A program made the position numbers and the translations under genes. This document shows, piece by piece, positions 21,927-28,315 of a DNA stretch of 28,315 nt. The notes below the pieces were generated by a model. It had not been told where the DNA came from, ran no database searches, and was given only the letters and a program-made list of their open reading frames with translations. The DNA is from JBBTXJ01 sp964636345. GTDB taxonomy: Bacteria; Patescibacteriota; Patescibacteriia; Magasanikbacterales; JBBTXJ01. The DNA lies in assembly GCA_964636345.1 (NCBI GenBank), contig CAZWRL010000008.1, positions 1-28,315 on the forward strand, in the 5' to 3' direction. Within the stretch, counting starts at the first letter, position 1. Every line of letters begins with the position of its first letter.

Positions 21927-22520
21927 TTACGCGACTGGAGCTACCGAAACCGGCGCTACCGAAAAAGATAACGCGCCCGGCGCCTGAATAATCACCACGC
22001 CTCCAATAGCGCCCGGAAGCGCTCCCTTAATCAATAATTCATTCTTTTCAGCATTCACTGAAACGATTTCAAGATTTTTGACCGTCACCTGGTCCGTACC
22101 CATCCGTCCTGCCATGCGCTTACCTTTAAAGACACGCTCTGGCCCGGTGGTACCAATGGAACCCGGCATACGCTCTTGATCCTTATGACCATGAGTTGTT
22201 GGATGGCCATGAAAATGATGGCGCTTTACCACACCTTGGAAACCCTTACCTTTTGAAATGCCCGTAACCTGCACAATGTCACCCGGCGCAAATGTTGTCA
22301 CGGTAAGCTCGGTTCCGCGCGAAAGCTCGGGCATCGCATCGGCATGAAAGGAACGACGATGCTTTTCACCAAAACCAATTTCAACCTGCGTGCCGTTTTT
22401 TTCAGGTGTTACTTTTGTCACCACACAGGGGCCGGCAGTTACCCGCGTAACCGGAACAACACGACCATCGTCGGCAAAAATCTGCGTCATGTTGCGTTTT
22501 GTTCCTAACAAGAACTTCAT
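21927..22520 (-). CDS. rplC: 50S ribosomal protein L3
   Basis: A 197-residue protein with MKFLLGTKRNMTQIF at the N terminus and the central KGKGFQGVVKRHHFHGHPTTHGHKDQERMPGSIGTTGPERVFKGKRMAGRMG loop that reaches toward the peptidyl transferase centre. The C terminus has a short Ala/Val/Pro repeat (FSVAPVSVAPVA). A 114-base gap with nested inverted repeats separates it from rpsJ, by far the longest gap between genes in this ribosomal run. No Shine-Dalgarno site precedes the ATG. Confidence 0.97.
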   Translation of the reverse strand: MKFLLGTKRNMTQIFADDGRVVPVTRVTAGPCVVTKVTPEKNGTQVEIGFGEKHRRSFHADAMPELSRGTELTVTTFAPGDIVQVTGISKGKGFQGVVKRHHFHGHPTTHGHKDQERMPGSIGTTGPERVFKGKRMAGRMGTDQVTVKNLEIVSVNAEKNELLIKGALPGAIGGVVIIQAPGALSFSVAPVSVAPVA

Positions 22521-22533
22521 ACAATCTGGAATA

Positions 22534-22616
22534 AAATACCAGAAACCTGTGTGCGAATGATCTTAACCCCGATACATCGGGATGGTTTTCATTCGGGATA
22601 CAGATTTCTAGTATCT
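22534..22616 (-). promoter_or_regulatory. Nested stem-loop leader upstream of rplC
   Basis: Three nested helices fill the rpsJ-rplC gap (plus coordinates): a 14-bp outer helix 22534-22547/22603-22616 with three wobbles, a perfect 7-bp helix 22554-22560/22589-22595, and an apical CCCGAT/ATCGGG hairpin 22568-22573/22576-22581. In the minus-strand mRNA the fold ends 13 bases before the rplC start. There is no T run, so it is not a simple terminator. An autoregulatory ribosomal-protein site or processing site is the natural reading; the ligand is unknown. Confidence 0.65.
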
Positions 22617-22634
22617 TGGTCTGCCCTCGGTTGG

Positions 22635-22991
22635 TCACATCTTGATCTCCACATCAACCCCGCTCGGCAAATTTAGGTTCATCATGGCATCAATAACTTT
22701 CGCGGATGGATTCATAATGTCAACCATGCGTTTGTGCACGCGCATCTCATACTGCTCACGCGCGTCTTTATGCACAAACGTGGATCGGTTCACGGTATAC
22801 TTTTTCTTCTCGGTGGGAAGGGGAACCGGACCCACAATGGTGGCGCTGTTGCGTTCAGCCGTCTCCACAATCGTCTTGGTCGCCTGATCAATAATCTTAT
22901 TATCAAATGCGCGAATCTTAAGACGAATGCGCGTTTGCGCGCCTTCCTCGGTCTTCACCTCGCTTTTCTTCGTTTTAGCTGCGGAAACCAT
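22635..22991 (-). CDS. rpsJ: 30S ribosomal protein S10
   Basis: A 118-residue protein of the 30S head, also the NusE transcription antitermination factor. The core RIRLKIRAFDNKIIDQATKTIVETAERNSATIVGPVPLPTEKKKYTVNRSTFVHKDAREQYEMRVHKRMVDI is typical. A polar N-terminal tail of about 19 residues (AAKTKKSEVKTEEGAQT) precedes it. It follows tuf across a 62-base gap containing a 12-bp hairpin. Confidence 0.97.
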   Translation of the reverse strand: MVSAAKTKKSEVKTEEGAQTRIRLKIRAFDNKIIDQATKTIVETAERNSATIVGPVPLPTEKKKYTVNRSTFVHKDAREQYEMRVHKRMVDIMNPSAKVIDAMMNLNLPSGVDVEIKM

Positions 22992-23011
22992 GTATTTTGA
23001 AATAACGCCGA

Positions 23012-23046
23012 TCTCGATAGTCCCTTTACATGGCGGACTATCGAGA
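23012..23046 (-). promoter_or_regulatory. Perfect 12-bp hairpin between tuf and rpsJ
   Basis: TCTCGATAGTCC (23012-23023) and its exact complement (23035-23046) flank an 11-base loop, eight bases after the tuf stop codon. There is no T run downstream on the minus strand, so classical termination is unlikely. An RNase III site, mRNA 3'-end stabiliser or attenuator separating the str and S10 parts is plausible. Confidence 0.72.
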
Positions 23047-23053
23047 CAAGGTC

Positions 23054-24241
23054 TTACTTCAAAATCTTTGTCACGGCGCCTGCGCCAACGGTCTTGCCGC
23101 CCTCGCGGATAGCAAACCGCTGTGATTCCTCAAGCGCCACCGGCGTAATCAACTTTACCGTAATTGCAATGGTATCACCCGGCATAACCATCTCGGTTCC
23201 TTCCGGGAGTTCAATCTCACCGGTCACATCCGTGGTACGAATGTAGAACTGTGGCTTATATCCCTTGATGAACGGTTTGTGACGGCCGCCTTCCTCTTTG
23301 GTCAAGATATACACCTGCGCTGCAAATTCAGTGTGCGGCGTGATGGCGCCGGGTTTGGCAAGCACCTGTCCGCGTTGCACCTCATCCTTTTTGGTGCCGC
23401 GGAGCAACACGCCCGCGTTGTCCCCCGCTTGCCCTTCAGCCAACTGCTTGTTGAACATTTCAATACCGGTCGCAACCGTCTTCGTTGGTTCAGGAGTCAA
23501 ACCAACCAATTCAACTTCATCATTGATACGCACCTTGCCGCGCTCAATACGACCGGTTACCACCGTACCGCGTCCTTCAATGGAGAAGACGTCTTCAATG
23601 GCCATCAAAAATGGCTTGTCAATATCACGCTTTGGTTCAGGAATATACTCATCAAGCGCCTTCAAGAGCGCAAGGACCGGCTGACCGGCCTCACCGGCCG
23701 AATCCTCAAGCGCCTTTAAGGCGCTCCCGCGGATAATTGGCGTGGTATCGCCGGGAAATTCATATTTCTTCAAGAGATCACGCACTTCTTCCTCAACCAA
23801 ATCAATCAATTCCGGATCAGACACCTGATCAACTTTGTTCAAAAATACCACAATGTACGGTACGCCAACCTGACGCGCCAAGAGAATGTGTTCACGTGTT
23901 TGAGGCATGGGGCCATCAGCGGCTGACACCACCAAAATGGCGCCATCCATCTGCGCGGCTCCGGTGATCATGTTCTTCACATAGTCAGCGTGCCCTGGAC
24001 AGTCAACGTGCGCATAGTGGCGGTTTGGTGTTTCATATTCCACATGGGCGGTGGCGATTGTAATACCGCGCGAGCGCTCTTCAGGTGCCTTGTCAATATC
24101 CTCAATATTTTTTTCTTGGGCGACCCATCCTTGGGCTTTGGCAACCTTTAAAATGGCCGCCGTCAAGGTGGTCTTACCGTGGTCAACGTGGCCAATGGTG
24201 CCGACGTTAACGTGTGGTTTATTGCGTACAAACTCTACCAT
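23054..24241 (-). CDS. tuf: Elongation factor Tu
   Basis: A 395-residue GTPase that delivers aminoacyl-tRNA. The G motifs are intact: GHVDHGKT (residues 18-25), RGITIATAHVEYET (switch I), DCPGH (switch II), NKVD and GSALKALED. Domains 2 and 3 follow with the expected GRGTVVTGRIERG and KPFIKGYKPQFYIRTTDVTGEI. Only one copy is in the window. It has its own promoter and a leader of about 45 bases with a CGCTTTTAAGCG palindrome. Confidence 0.98.
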   Translation of the reverse strand: MVEFVRNKPHVNVGTIGHVDHGKTTLTAAILKVAKAQGWVAQEKNIEDIDKAPEERSRGITIATAHVEYETPNRHYAHVDCPGHADYVKNMITGAAQMDGAILVVSAADGPMPQTREHILLARQVGVPYIVVFLNKVDQVSDPELIDLVEEEVRDLLKKYEFPGDTTPIIRGSALKALEDSAGEAGQPVLALLKALDEYIPEPKRDIDKPFLMAIEDVFSIEGRGTVVTGRIERGKVRINDEVELVGLTPEPTKTVATGIEMFNKQLAEGQAGDNAGVLLRGTKKDEVQRGQVLAKPGAITPHTEFAAQVYILTKEEGGRHKPFIKGYKPQFYIRTTDVTGEIELPEGTEMVMPGDTIAITVKLITPVALEESQRFAIREGGKTVGAGAVTKILK

Positions 24242-24291
24242 AGTTTTAATCGCTTAAAAGCGTGACAACGCGTAAATAATGAATGGTTGGG

Positions 24292-24320
24292 AGTATACCA
24301 GAAACGCGGAAAACGCGCAA
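24292..24320 (-). promoter_or_regulatory. tuf promoter inside the ribosomal cluster
   Basis: On the minus strand TTGCGC (24320-24315), a 17-base spacer and TATACT (24297-24292) with TGG in front. It lies in the 89-base gap after the acidic gene, so tuf and the S10 genes can be transcribed independently of rpsL-fusA. A CGCTTTTAAGCG palindrome lies in the leader, close to the start codon. Confidence 0.68.
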
Positions 24321-24330
24321 GAGAGTCTCT

Positions 24331-24891
24331 TTATACCGGCTCTATGTAGAACTTTTCCTCTTCTGCCGCGCCGTTTTGCGTCGGAGACGCCTCTTCACCC
24401 GGTACGGGTATTAAGGTCAAATCGTCAAGCGCGGGGGCGCCTTCTACCGAGACCTGTTCTCCGCTTCGCCCCGTAGAATTTACGGGGCTTCGCGACTCCC
24501 CGGCCATCCCCGCGCGCCATGCGGCGATGTCGCGGTTGATAGTATCAATCAAATCCGGTGGTGTCAAGTCATTGCCCCTGGATGGCGCTTCTTCAACCGG
24601 GAGCGCTGCCTCTTCCTTACTATACACTTCGTCTTCTTCACCCGGTACCTCGGCACCTTGGCTCGGCCCCCACGGCCCGCCGTCGTGATCGTGCCAGGCG
24701 CTCGCAACATGCTCAAAGTCCTGCTCATCGGCATCATCGTCATACAACGCAGCGCCTTCATCACCGGCGCGGTCTAACAAATCTTCATACACAGAAAACG
24801 GCAACAGCACGTACGCTTGTTCGGTATCGGGATCAACCATCACAATGCGATGGCCGGTTTTACGCATGATGCGAAAAAGGCGTTCAAACAT
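24331..24891 (-). CDS. Acidic unknown protein between fusA and tuf
   Basis: A 186-residue protein with no recognised family. The first 40 residues look structured: MFERLFRIMRKTGHRIVMVDPDTEQAYVLLPFSVYEDLLDRA resembles the beta-alpha start of small antitoxin-like or regulator proteins. The rest is acidic and low-complexity, rich in Asp, Glu, Gly and Pro (DDDADEQDFEH, PGEEDEVYSKEE, AAEEEKFYIEPV), and probably disordered. No signal peptide or membrane segment. The start at 24891 lies four bases after fusA; an in-frame extension to 24951 overlaps fusA. Position between fusA and tuf suggests co-expression with translation factors, but the function is unknown. Confidence 0.75.
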   Translation of the reverse strand: MFERLFRIMRKTGHRIVMVDPDTEQAYVLLPFSVYEDLLDRAGDEGAALYDDDADEQDFEHVASAWHDHDGGPWGPSQGAEVPGEEDEVYSKEEAALPVEEAPSRGNDLTPPDLIDTINRDIAAWRAGMAGESRSPVNSTGRSGEQVSVEGAPALDDLTLIPVPGEEASPTQNGAAEEEKFYIEPV

Positions 24892-24895
24892 ATGG

Positions 24896-26974
24896 TTATT
24901 TTTTTCTCCCCTCCACAATCCCCATTGCAACATTACTCGGAACCTCCGCATAATGCAAGAACTCCATGGTGTAGTTGCCGCGCCCTTGGGTCATGGAACG
25001 AAGTTTAGTAGCATAGCCAAACATGGTGGCAAGCGGCACCAGCGCCTGCACCACTTTCACACCCACGCGATCCGTCATTTCCTGAATCTGTCCGCGCTTG
25101 GCGTTCAAATCACCCACCACGTCGCCCATAAATTCTTCAGGAATCAACACTTCAACTTTCATGATGGGTTCCAGAAGCGCCAGTCCCGCGCGCCGCGCCG
25201 CTTCCTGAAACGCAAACGACGCGGCCATCTTAAAGGCAATTTCGCTTGAGTCAACATCATGGAATGAACCGTCAAATACGGTCACCGCAATATCAACCAT
25301 GGGGTAACCGGCCAACACGCCGCGATCCATGGCTTCTTTCGCGCCCTTTTCAATAGCGGGAATATATTCGCGCGGAATAGTGCCACCCTTAATTTCATCA
25401 ATAAATTCAAAGCCGACGCCGGGCTTTTGCGGTTCAAGACGCAAATAACAATGTCCGTACTGTCCGCGGCCGCCACTCTGTTTAATATATTTTCCTTCCG
25501 CCTCTGCCGTCTTCTTAATGGTTTCACGATACGCCACTTGCGGCGCGCCCACATTTGCCTCAACACCAAACTCACGCTTCATGCGCTCAACCAATACTTC
25601 AAGGTGCAATTCTCCCATGCCTGAAATAATGGTCTGCAATGTTTCCTCATCGGTGCGAATACGGAAGGTGGGATCTTCTTCAGACAACCGTTGCATGGCA
25701 AACCCCAGTTTCTCTTGATCCTGCTTGGTCTTTGGTTCAATGGCAACGGAAATAACCGGCTCGGGAAAGACAATGGATTCAAGCAAGACCGGTTTGTCTT
25801 CATCGCATAGTGTGTGACCGGTAAACGTATTTTTCAAACCAACCACCGCCGCAATTTCTCCGGCGTATACTTCTTGAATGTCTTCACGCGAATTGGCGTG
25901 CATCCGCAATAACCGGCCAATCCGTTCTTTGTTGCCGGTGGTGGCGTTCAACACATAGGAACCGGCAGAGAGCGTGCCTGAATACACGCGGAAATAACAC
26001 AGTTTGCCGACAAACGGATCACTCATAATTTTGAACGCGAGCGCGGTAAACGGTTCGGCATCATCCGGACGACGAGACAGTTCTTTTTCCGGGTCTTTCA
26101 CGTCATGCGCAACCACCGGCGGAACATCAAGAGGCGAAGGCAAATAATCGCACACCGCGTCCAACATCAATTGCACGCCTTTATTTTTGAGGGCGCTTCC
26201 GCACATGATAGGCACAATGGTGTTCGCAATCACTCCCTTGCGGAGTGCCCGCATCAAATCTTCCAGAGCGATATCCTTTCCATCCAAATACGCGGCCATG
26301 AGCGCTTCGTCTTGCTCAACAATGGCCTCAACCAGCTGTCCGCGCCACTTTTCCACGTCTTCTTTCATATCTTCCGGCACGTCCGTTTCTTCAACATCTT
26401 TTCCAAACTCATCTTTAAAGATACACGCGCGACGACGCAGAAGATCAACCACACCTTTGAAACCGCCTTCAATGCCGATAGGCAGCTGAATCGGAAAGGC
26501 GCGCTTCGTCAAACGCCGATGAATGGACTCAACATCTTTATAAAAATTTGCGCCGGTGCGATCCAATTTATTAACAAAACAAATACGCGGCACGCGGTAC
26601 TCATCCGCGTAGCGCCAGTTGGTTTCCGATTGCGGTTCCACGCCGGCCACGCCGTCAAATACCACTACCGCGCCATCCAGCACGCGCAAACTTCGCTTCA
26701 CCTCAACCGTAAAATCAATGTGCCCGGGCGTATCAATAATATTGATACGACAGTCGCGCCAAAAACAGGTGGTTGCCGCGCTTGTGATAGTAATACCGCG
26801 CTCTTTTTCTTGATCCATCCAGTCCATGGTTGTGCTACCCTCATGCACCTCTCCAATTTTGTGCTTTTTACCGGTGTAAAACAAAATACGCTCGGTCACC
26901 GTGGTCTTACCGGCGTCAATGTGCGCGATAATCCCAATGTTTCTCGTCTTCTCAAGTGAATACTCACGCGGCAT
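24896..26974 (-). CDS. fusA: Elongation factor G
   Basis: A 692-residue translocase GTPase. It starts MPREYSLEKTRNIGIIAHIDAGKTT (P-loop at 18-25), followed by RGITITSAATT (switch I), DTPGHIDF (switch II), NKLDRTGAN and CGSALKNKG. Domains II-V are complete, including GMGELHLEVLVERMKREFGVEANVG and the domain IV region SGGRGQYGHCYLRLEP. Length is standard. The start follows the rpsG stop by four bases; an upstream open frame to 27148 only runs into rpsG. Confidence 0.98.
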   Translation of the reverse strand: MPREYSLEKTRNIGIIAHIDAGKTTVTERILFYTGKKHKIGEVHEGSTTMDWMDQEKERGITITSAATTCFWRDCRINIIDTPGHIDFTVEVKRSLRVLDGAVVVFDGVAGVEPQSETNWRYADEYRVPRICFVNKLDRTGANFYKDVESIHRRLTKRAFPIQLPIGIEGGFKGVVDLLRRRACIFKDEFGKDVEETDVPEDMKEDVEKWRGQLVEAIVEQDEALMAAYLDGKDIALEDLMRALRKGVIANTIVPIMCGSALKNKGVQLMLDAVCDYLPSPLDVPPVVAHDVKDPEKELSRRPDDAEPFTALAFKIMSDPFVGKLCYFRVYSGTLSAGSYVLNATTGNKERIGRLLRMHANSREDIQEVYAGEIAAVVGLKNTFTGHTLCDEDKPVLLESIVFPEPVISVAIEPKTKQDQEKLGFAMQRLSEEDPTFRIRTDEETLQTIISGMGELHLEVLVERMKREFGVEANVGAPQVAYRETIKKTAEAEGKYIKQSGGRGQYGHCYLRLEPQKPGVGFEFIDEIKGGTIPREYIPAIEKGAKEAMDRGVLAGYPMVDIAVTVFDGSFHDVDSSEIAFKMAASFAFQEAARRAGLALLEPIMKVEVLIPEEFMGDVVGDLNAKRGQIQEMTDRVGVKVVQALVPLATMFGYATKLRSMTQGRGNYTMEFLHYAEVPSNVAMGIVEGRKK

Positions 26975-26978
26975 ACAA

Positions 26979-27455
26979 TTACTTGCGCGCGACACGCGCA
27001 AAATGAGCAAAGGCGCGGTTGGCGTCTGCCATGCGATGCACATCTTGTTTCTTTTTGACGGCGTCGCCCACACCATCCGCCGCTTCTTGAAGTTCTGATG
27101 CCAATTTTTCTGCCATGGAGTGGCCTTTTCGCGCGCGCGCGGCGCCAATCAACCATCTGAACGCAAGCGCGCGCTGGCGATCGCCGCGCACCGGCATCGG
27201 AATTTGATAATTCGCGCCACCCACGCGGCGAGAACGCACTTCAACTTGCGGAGTGACGTTAGTAATGGCCAACTCAAAAACCTCAAGCGCTTTCTTTCCA
27301 GCCGCGTCAATGATATCAAACGCGCCATACATTATTTTTTCCGCCGCGCTTTTCTTTCCGCGCTCCATCACAAAGTTTATAAATTTGGCAATAGTGATAT
27401 TGCCGTATTTTGAATCAGGAGGAATAATTCGCCGTACTGCCGGTTTATGACGCAT
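26979..27455 (-). CDS. rpsG: 30S ribosomal protein S7
   Basis: A 158-residue primary assembly protein for the 30S head. It has MRHKPAVRRIIPPDSKYGNITIAKFINFVMERGKKSAAEKIMYGAFDII and VEVRSRRVGGANYQIPMPVRGDRQRALAFRWLI. In E. coli S7 represses the str operon via the rpsL-rpsG intercistronic region; here that gap is three bases, so that mechanism is not possible in the same form. Confidence 0.97.
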   Translation of the reverse strand: MRHKPAVRRIIPPDSKYGNITIAKFINFVMERGKKSAAEKIMYGAFDIIDAAGKKALEVFELAITNVTPQVEVRSRRVGGANYQIPMPVRGDRQRALAFRWLIGAARARKGHSMAEKLASELQEAADGVGDAVKKKQDVHRMADANRAFAHFARVARK

Positions 27456-27458
27456 AGA

Positions 27459-27878
27459 TTAAGATTTTGGCTGTTTCGCGCCGTACATTGAACGGCTGCG
27501 TTTACGATTAGCAACGCCGGTGGCGTCATACACGCCGCGCACAATATGATACCGCACACCCGGCAAGTCCTTCACGCGCCCGCCGCGCAAAAGTACAATA
27601 GAGTGTTCTTGCAAAGTATGTCCTTCTCCCGGAATATACGCAATAACTTCAGAACCGTTAGACAGACGCACCTTGGCAACCTTTCGGAGCGCGGAGTTTG
27701 GTTTCTTTGGCGTGGTTGTGTATACCTTAATACACACGCCACGCTTAAAAGGACTTCCCTTAGGAAGTTCCGTGCGCTTGCGCTTAAGCGCGTTCCACAC
27801 GTACTGCATGGAAGGCGATTTACCGCGCTTCACCTTGCTCGTGCGCCCTTTACGGATAAGTTGGTTAACTGTTGGCAT
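27459..27878 (-). CDS. rpsL: 30S ribosomal protein S12
   Basis: A 139-residue decoding-centre protein. It starts MPTVNQLIRKGR and contains TTPKKPNSALRKVAKVRLSNG and LLRGGRVKDLPGVRYHIVRG, so the two lysines linked to streptomycin sensitivity and the aspartate that is often methylthiolated are wild type. It is the first gene of the cluster. The ATG lies seven to nine bases after a -10 box, so the transcript is nearly leaderless. Confidence 0.97.
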   Translation of the reverse strand: MPTVNQLIRKGRTSKVKRGKSPSMQYVWNALKRKRTELPKGSPFKRGVCIKVYTTTPKKPNSALRKVAKVRLSNGSEVIAYIPGEGHTLQEHSIVLLRGGRVKDLPGVRYHIVRGVYDATGVANRKRSRSMYGAKQPKS

Positions 27879-27885
27879 GTGCTCC

Positions 27886-27914
27886 ACTCTATACCACGCT
27901 CTATTTTCTGTCAA
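27886..27914 (-). promoter_or_regulatory. Promoter of the rpsL-led ribosomal cluster
   Basis: On the minus strand a perfect TTGACA (27914-27909) is followed by TATAGA (27893-27888, 15-base spacer, TGG in front) or TAGAGT (27891-27886, 17-base spacer). Either places the start of transcription within a few bases of the rpsL ATG at 27878. It lies in the 53-base gap after the protease gene. Confidence 0.65.
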
Positions 27915-27931
27915 ATCCTACGCCGCTTTTT

Positions 27932-28315
27932 TTAATACACCCCCGGCACCCCGCCAAGGAAGGCGTTATAAATTGCAAAAACGATTGGTTGAATGAGGCG
28001 AAAGAAAAAGAAAATAAAGATGAACATGAGCATGATGCCGTACTGTTCAAGTACCATGCGAAGTCCGTGCAAATTTTCCGGAAGAATGGCAAACAGCACT
28101 TTTGAACCGTCAAGCGGCGGAATGGGCACCAAATTGAAAACGGCAAGCACAATATTGGCGTACACAATCATGGAAAGGAGGGTGGTCAGTTGCATCACGG
28201 GAAGCGCGCGAATCAAAAGCGCAAACGCCAGCGCGAGGGCGAGGTTTGAAAGCGGCCCGGCCGCGCCCACCAGCGCCGGACCCCATTTTCCGTGCCGCAA
28301 ATTATACGGATTGTA
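27932..28315 (-). CDS. Site-2 type (M50) metalloprotease, C-terminal part
   Basis: The frame is open to the window edge and reads YNPYNLRHGKWGPALVGAAGPLSNLALALAFALL, the typical M50 middle segment. It continues to NIVLAVFNLVPIPPLDGSKVLFAILP, where the aspartate is a zinc ligand, and two further hydrophobic stretches. About 127 residues are visible; the HExxH motif must lie beyond the end. Such intramembrane proteases cleave membrane-anchored regulators. The stop codon is about 50 bases before the rpsL start, on the same strand. Confidence 0.9.
   Translation of the reverse strand, partial: YNPYNLRHGKWGPALVGAAGPLSNLALALAFALLIRALPVMQLTTLLSMIVYANIVLAVFNLVPIPPLDGSKVLFAILPENLHGLRMVLEQYGIMLMFIFIFFFFRLIQPIVFAIYNAFLGGVPGVY

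Noticed and set aside
22565..22587. Intra-operon terminator before rplC
   Set aside because: The hairpin has no T run on the transcribed strand and is nested in larger helices, so a leader structure fits better.
26975..27148. 58-residue N-terminal extension of EF-G
   Set aside because: It lies inside rpsG in another frame; EF-G proteins begin at MPREYSLEK-like sequence.

Overview
The window reads as part of a small bacterial genome, most likely a member of the Candidate Phyla Radiation (Patescibacteria, Parcubacteria-like). The supporting signs are a ribosomal-protein cluster that passes from rpsE straight to rplO with no rpmD (L30), compact overlapping genes, shortened RecO and AspRS, GerMN/Gmad2 lipoproteins, few Shine-Dalgarno sites, and several start codons lying right behind a -10 box. 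The taxonomic call is inference; no rRNA gene is present. The first 20 bases are a Nextera/Tn5 adapter end, not genome.

Left part (21-3160): a minus-strand parA-parB pair (parB cut by the contig end), a divergent tRNA-Leu(CAA), a small lipoprotein gene with a terminator, and then about 1 kb with no credible protein gene. That stretch has a TTGACA-type promoter at one end, an intrinsic terminator at the other, and at least a dozen perfect or near-perfect helices between, several capped by GCAA or UUCG loops. I read it as an unassigned large structured RNA transcribed on the minus strand (about 3082 to 2065). A perfect DnaA box lies just upstream of its promoter.

Middle part (3163-11943): a mostly minus-strand set of housekeeping genes. 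These are a Gmad2-GerMN lipoprotein, a D-Ala-D-Ala carboxypeptidase-like enzyme, scpB, scpA, aspS (lacking the GAD insertion domain), a membrane glycosyltransferase, recO (short) and ruvX. msrB is divergent from ruvX, and map and adk follow on the minus strand.

Insertion between adk and secY (11944-12718): two small plus-strand transcription units break the usual secY-adk-map order. One is about 160 nt long and carries a 28-codon ORF whose Shine-Dalgarno site is perfectly complementary to the bases just after its stop codon. The other encodes a coiled-coil protein with three 15-residue repeats. Each ends in its own terminator.

Right part (12719-28315): one long minus-strand str/S10/spc-type cluster, in transcription order rpsL, rpsG, fusA, an acidic unknown gene, tuf, rpsJ, rplC, rplD, rplW, rplB, rpsS, rplV, rpsC, rplP, rpmC, rpsQ, rplN, rplX, rplE, rpsZ, rpsH, rplF, rplR, rpsE, rplO, secY. 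It holds three intergenic structured elements: a 12-bp hairpin between tuf and rpsJ, a nested multi-helix leader before rplC, and a palindromic repeat before rpsS. A partial M50 (site-2 type) protease gene closes the window.
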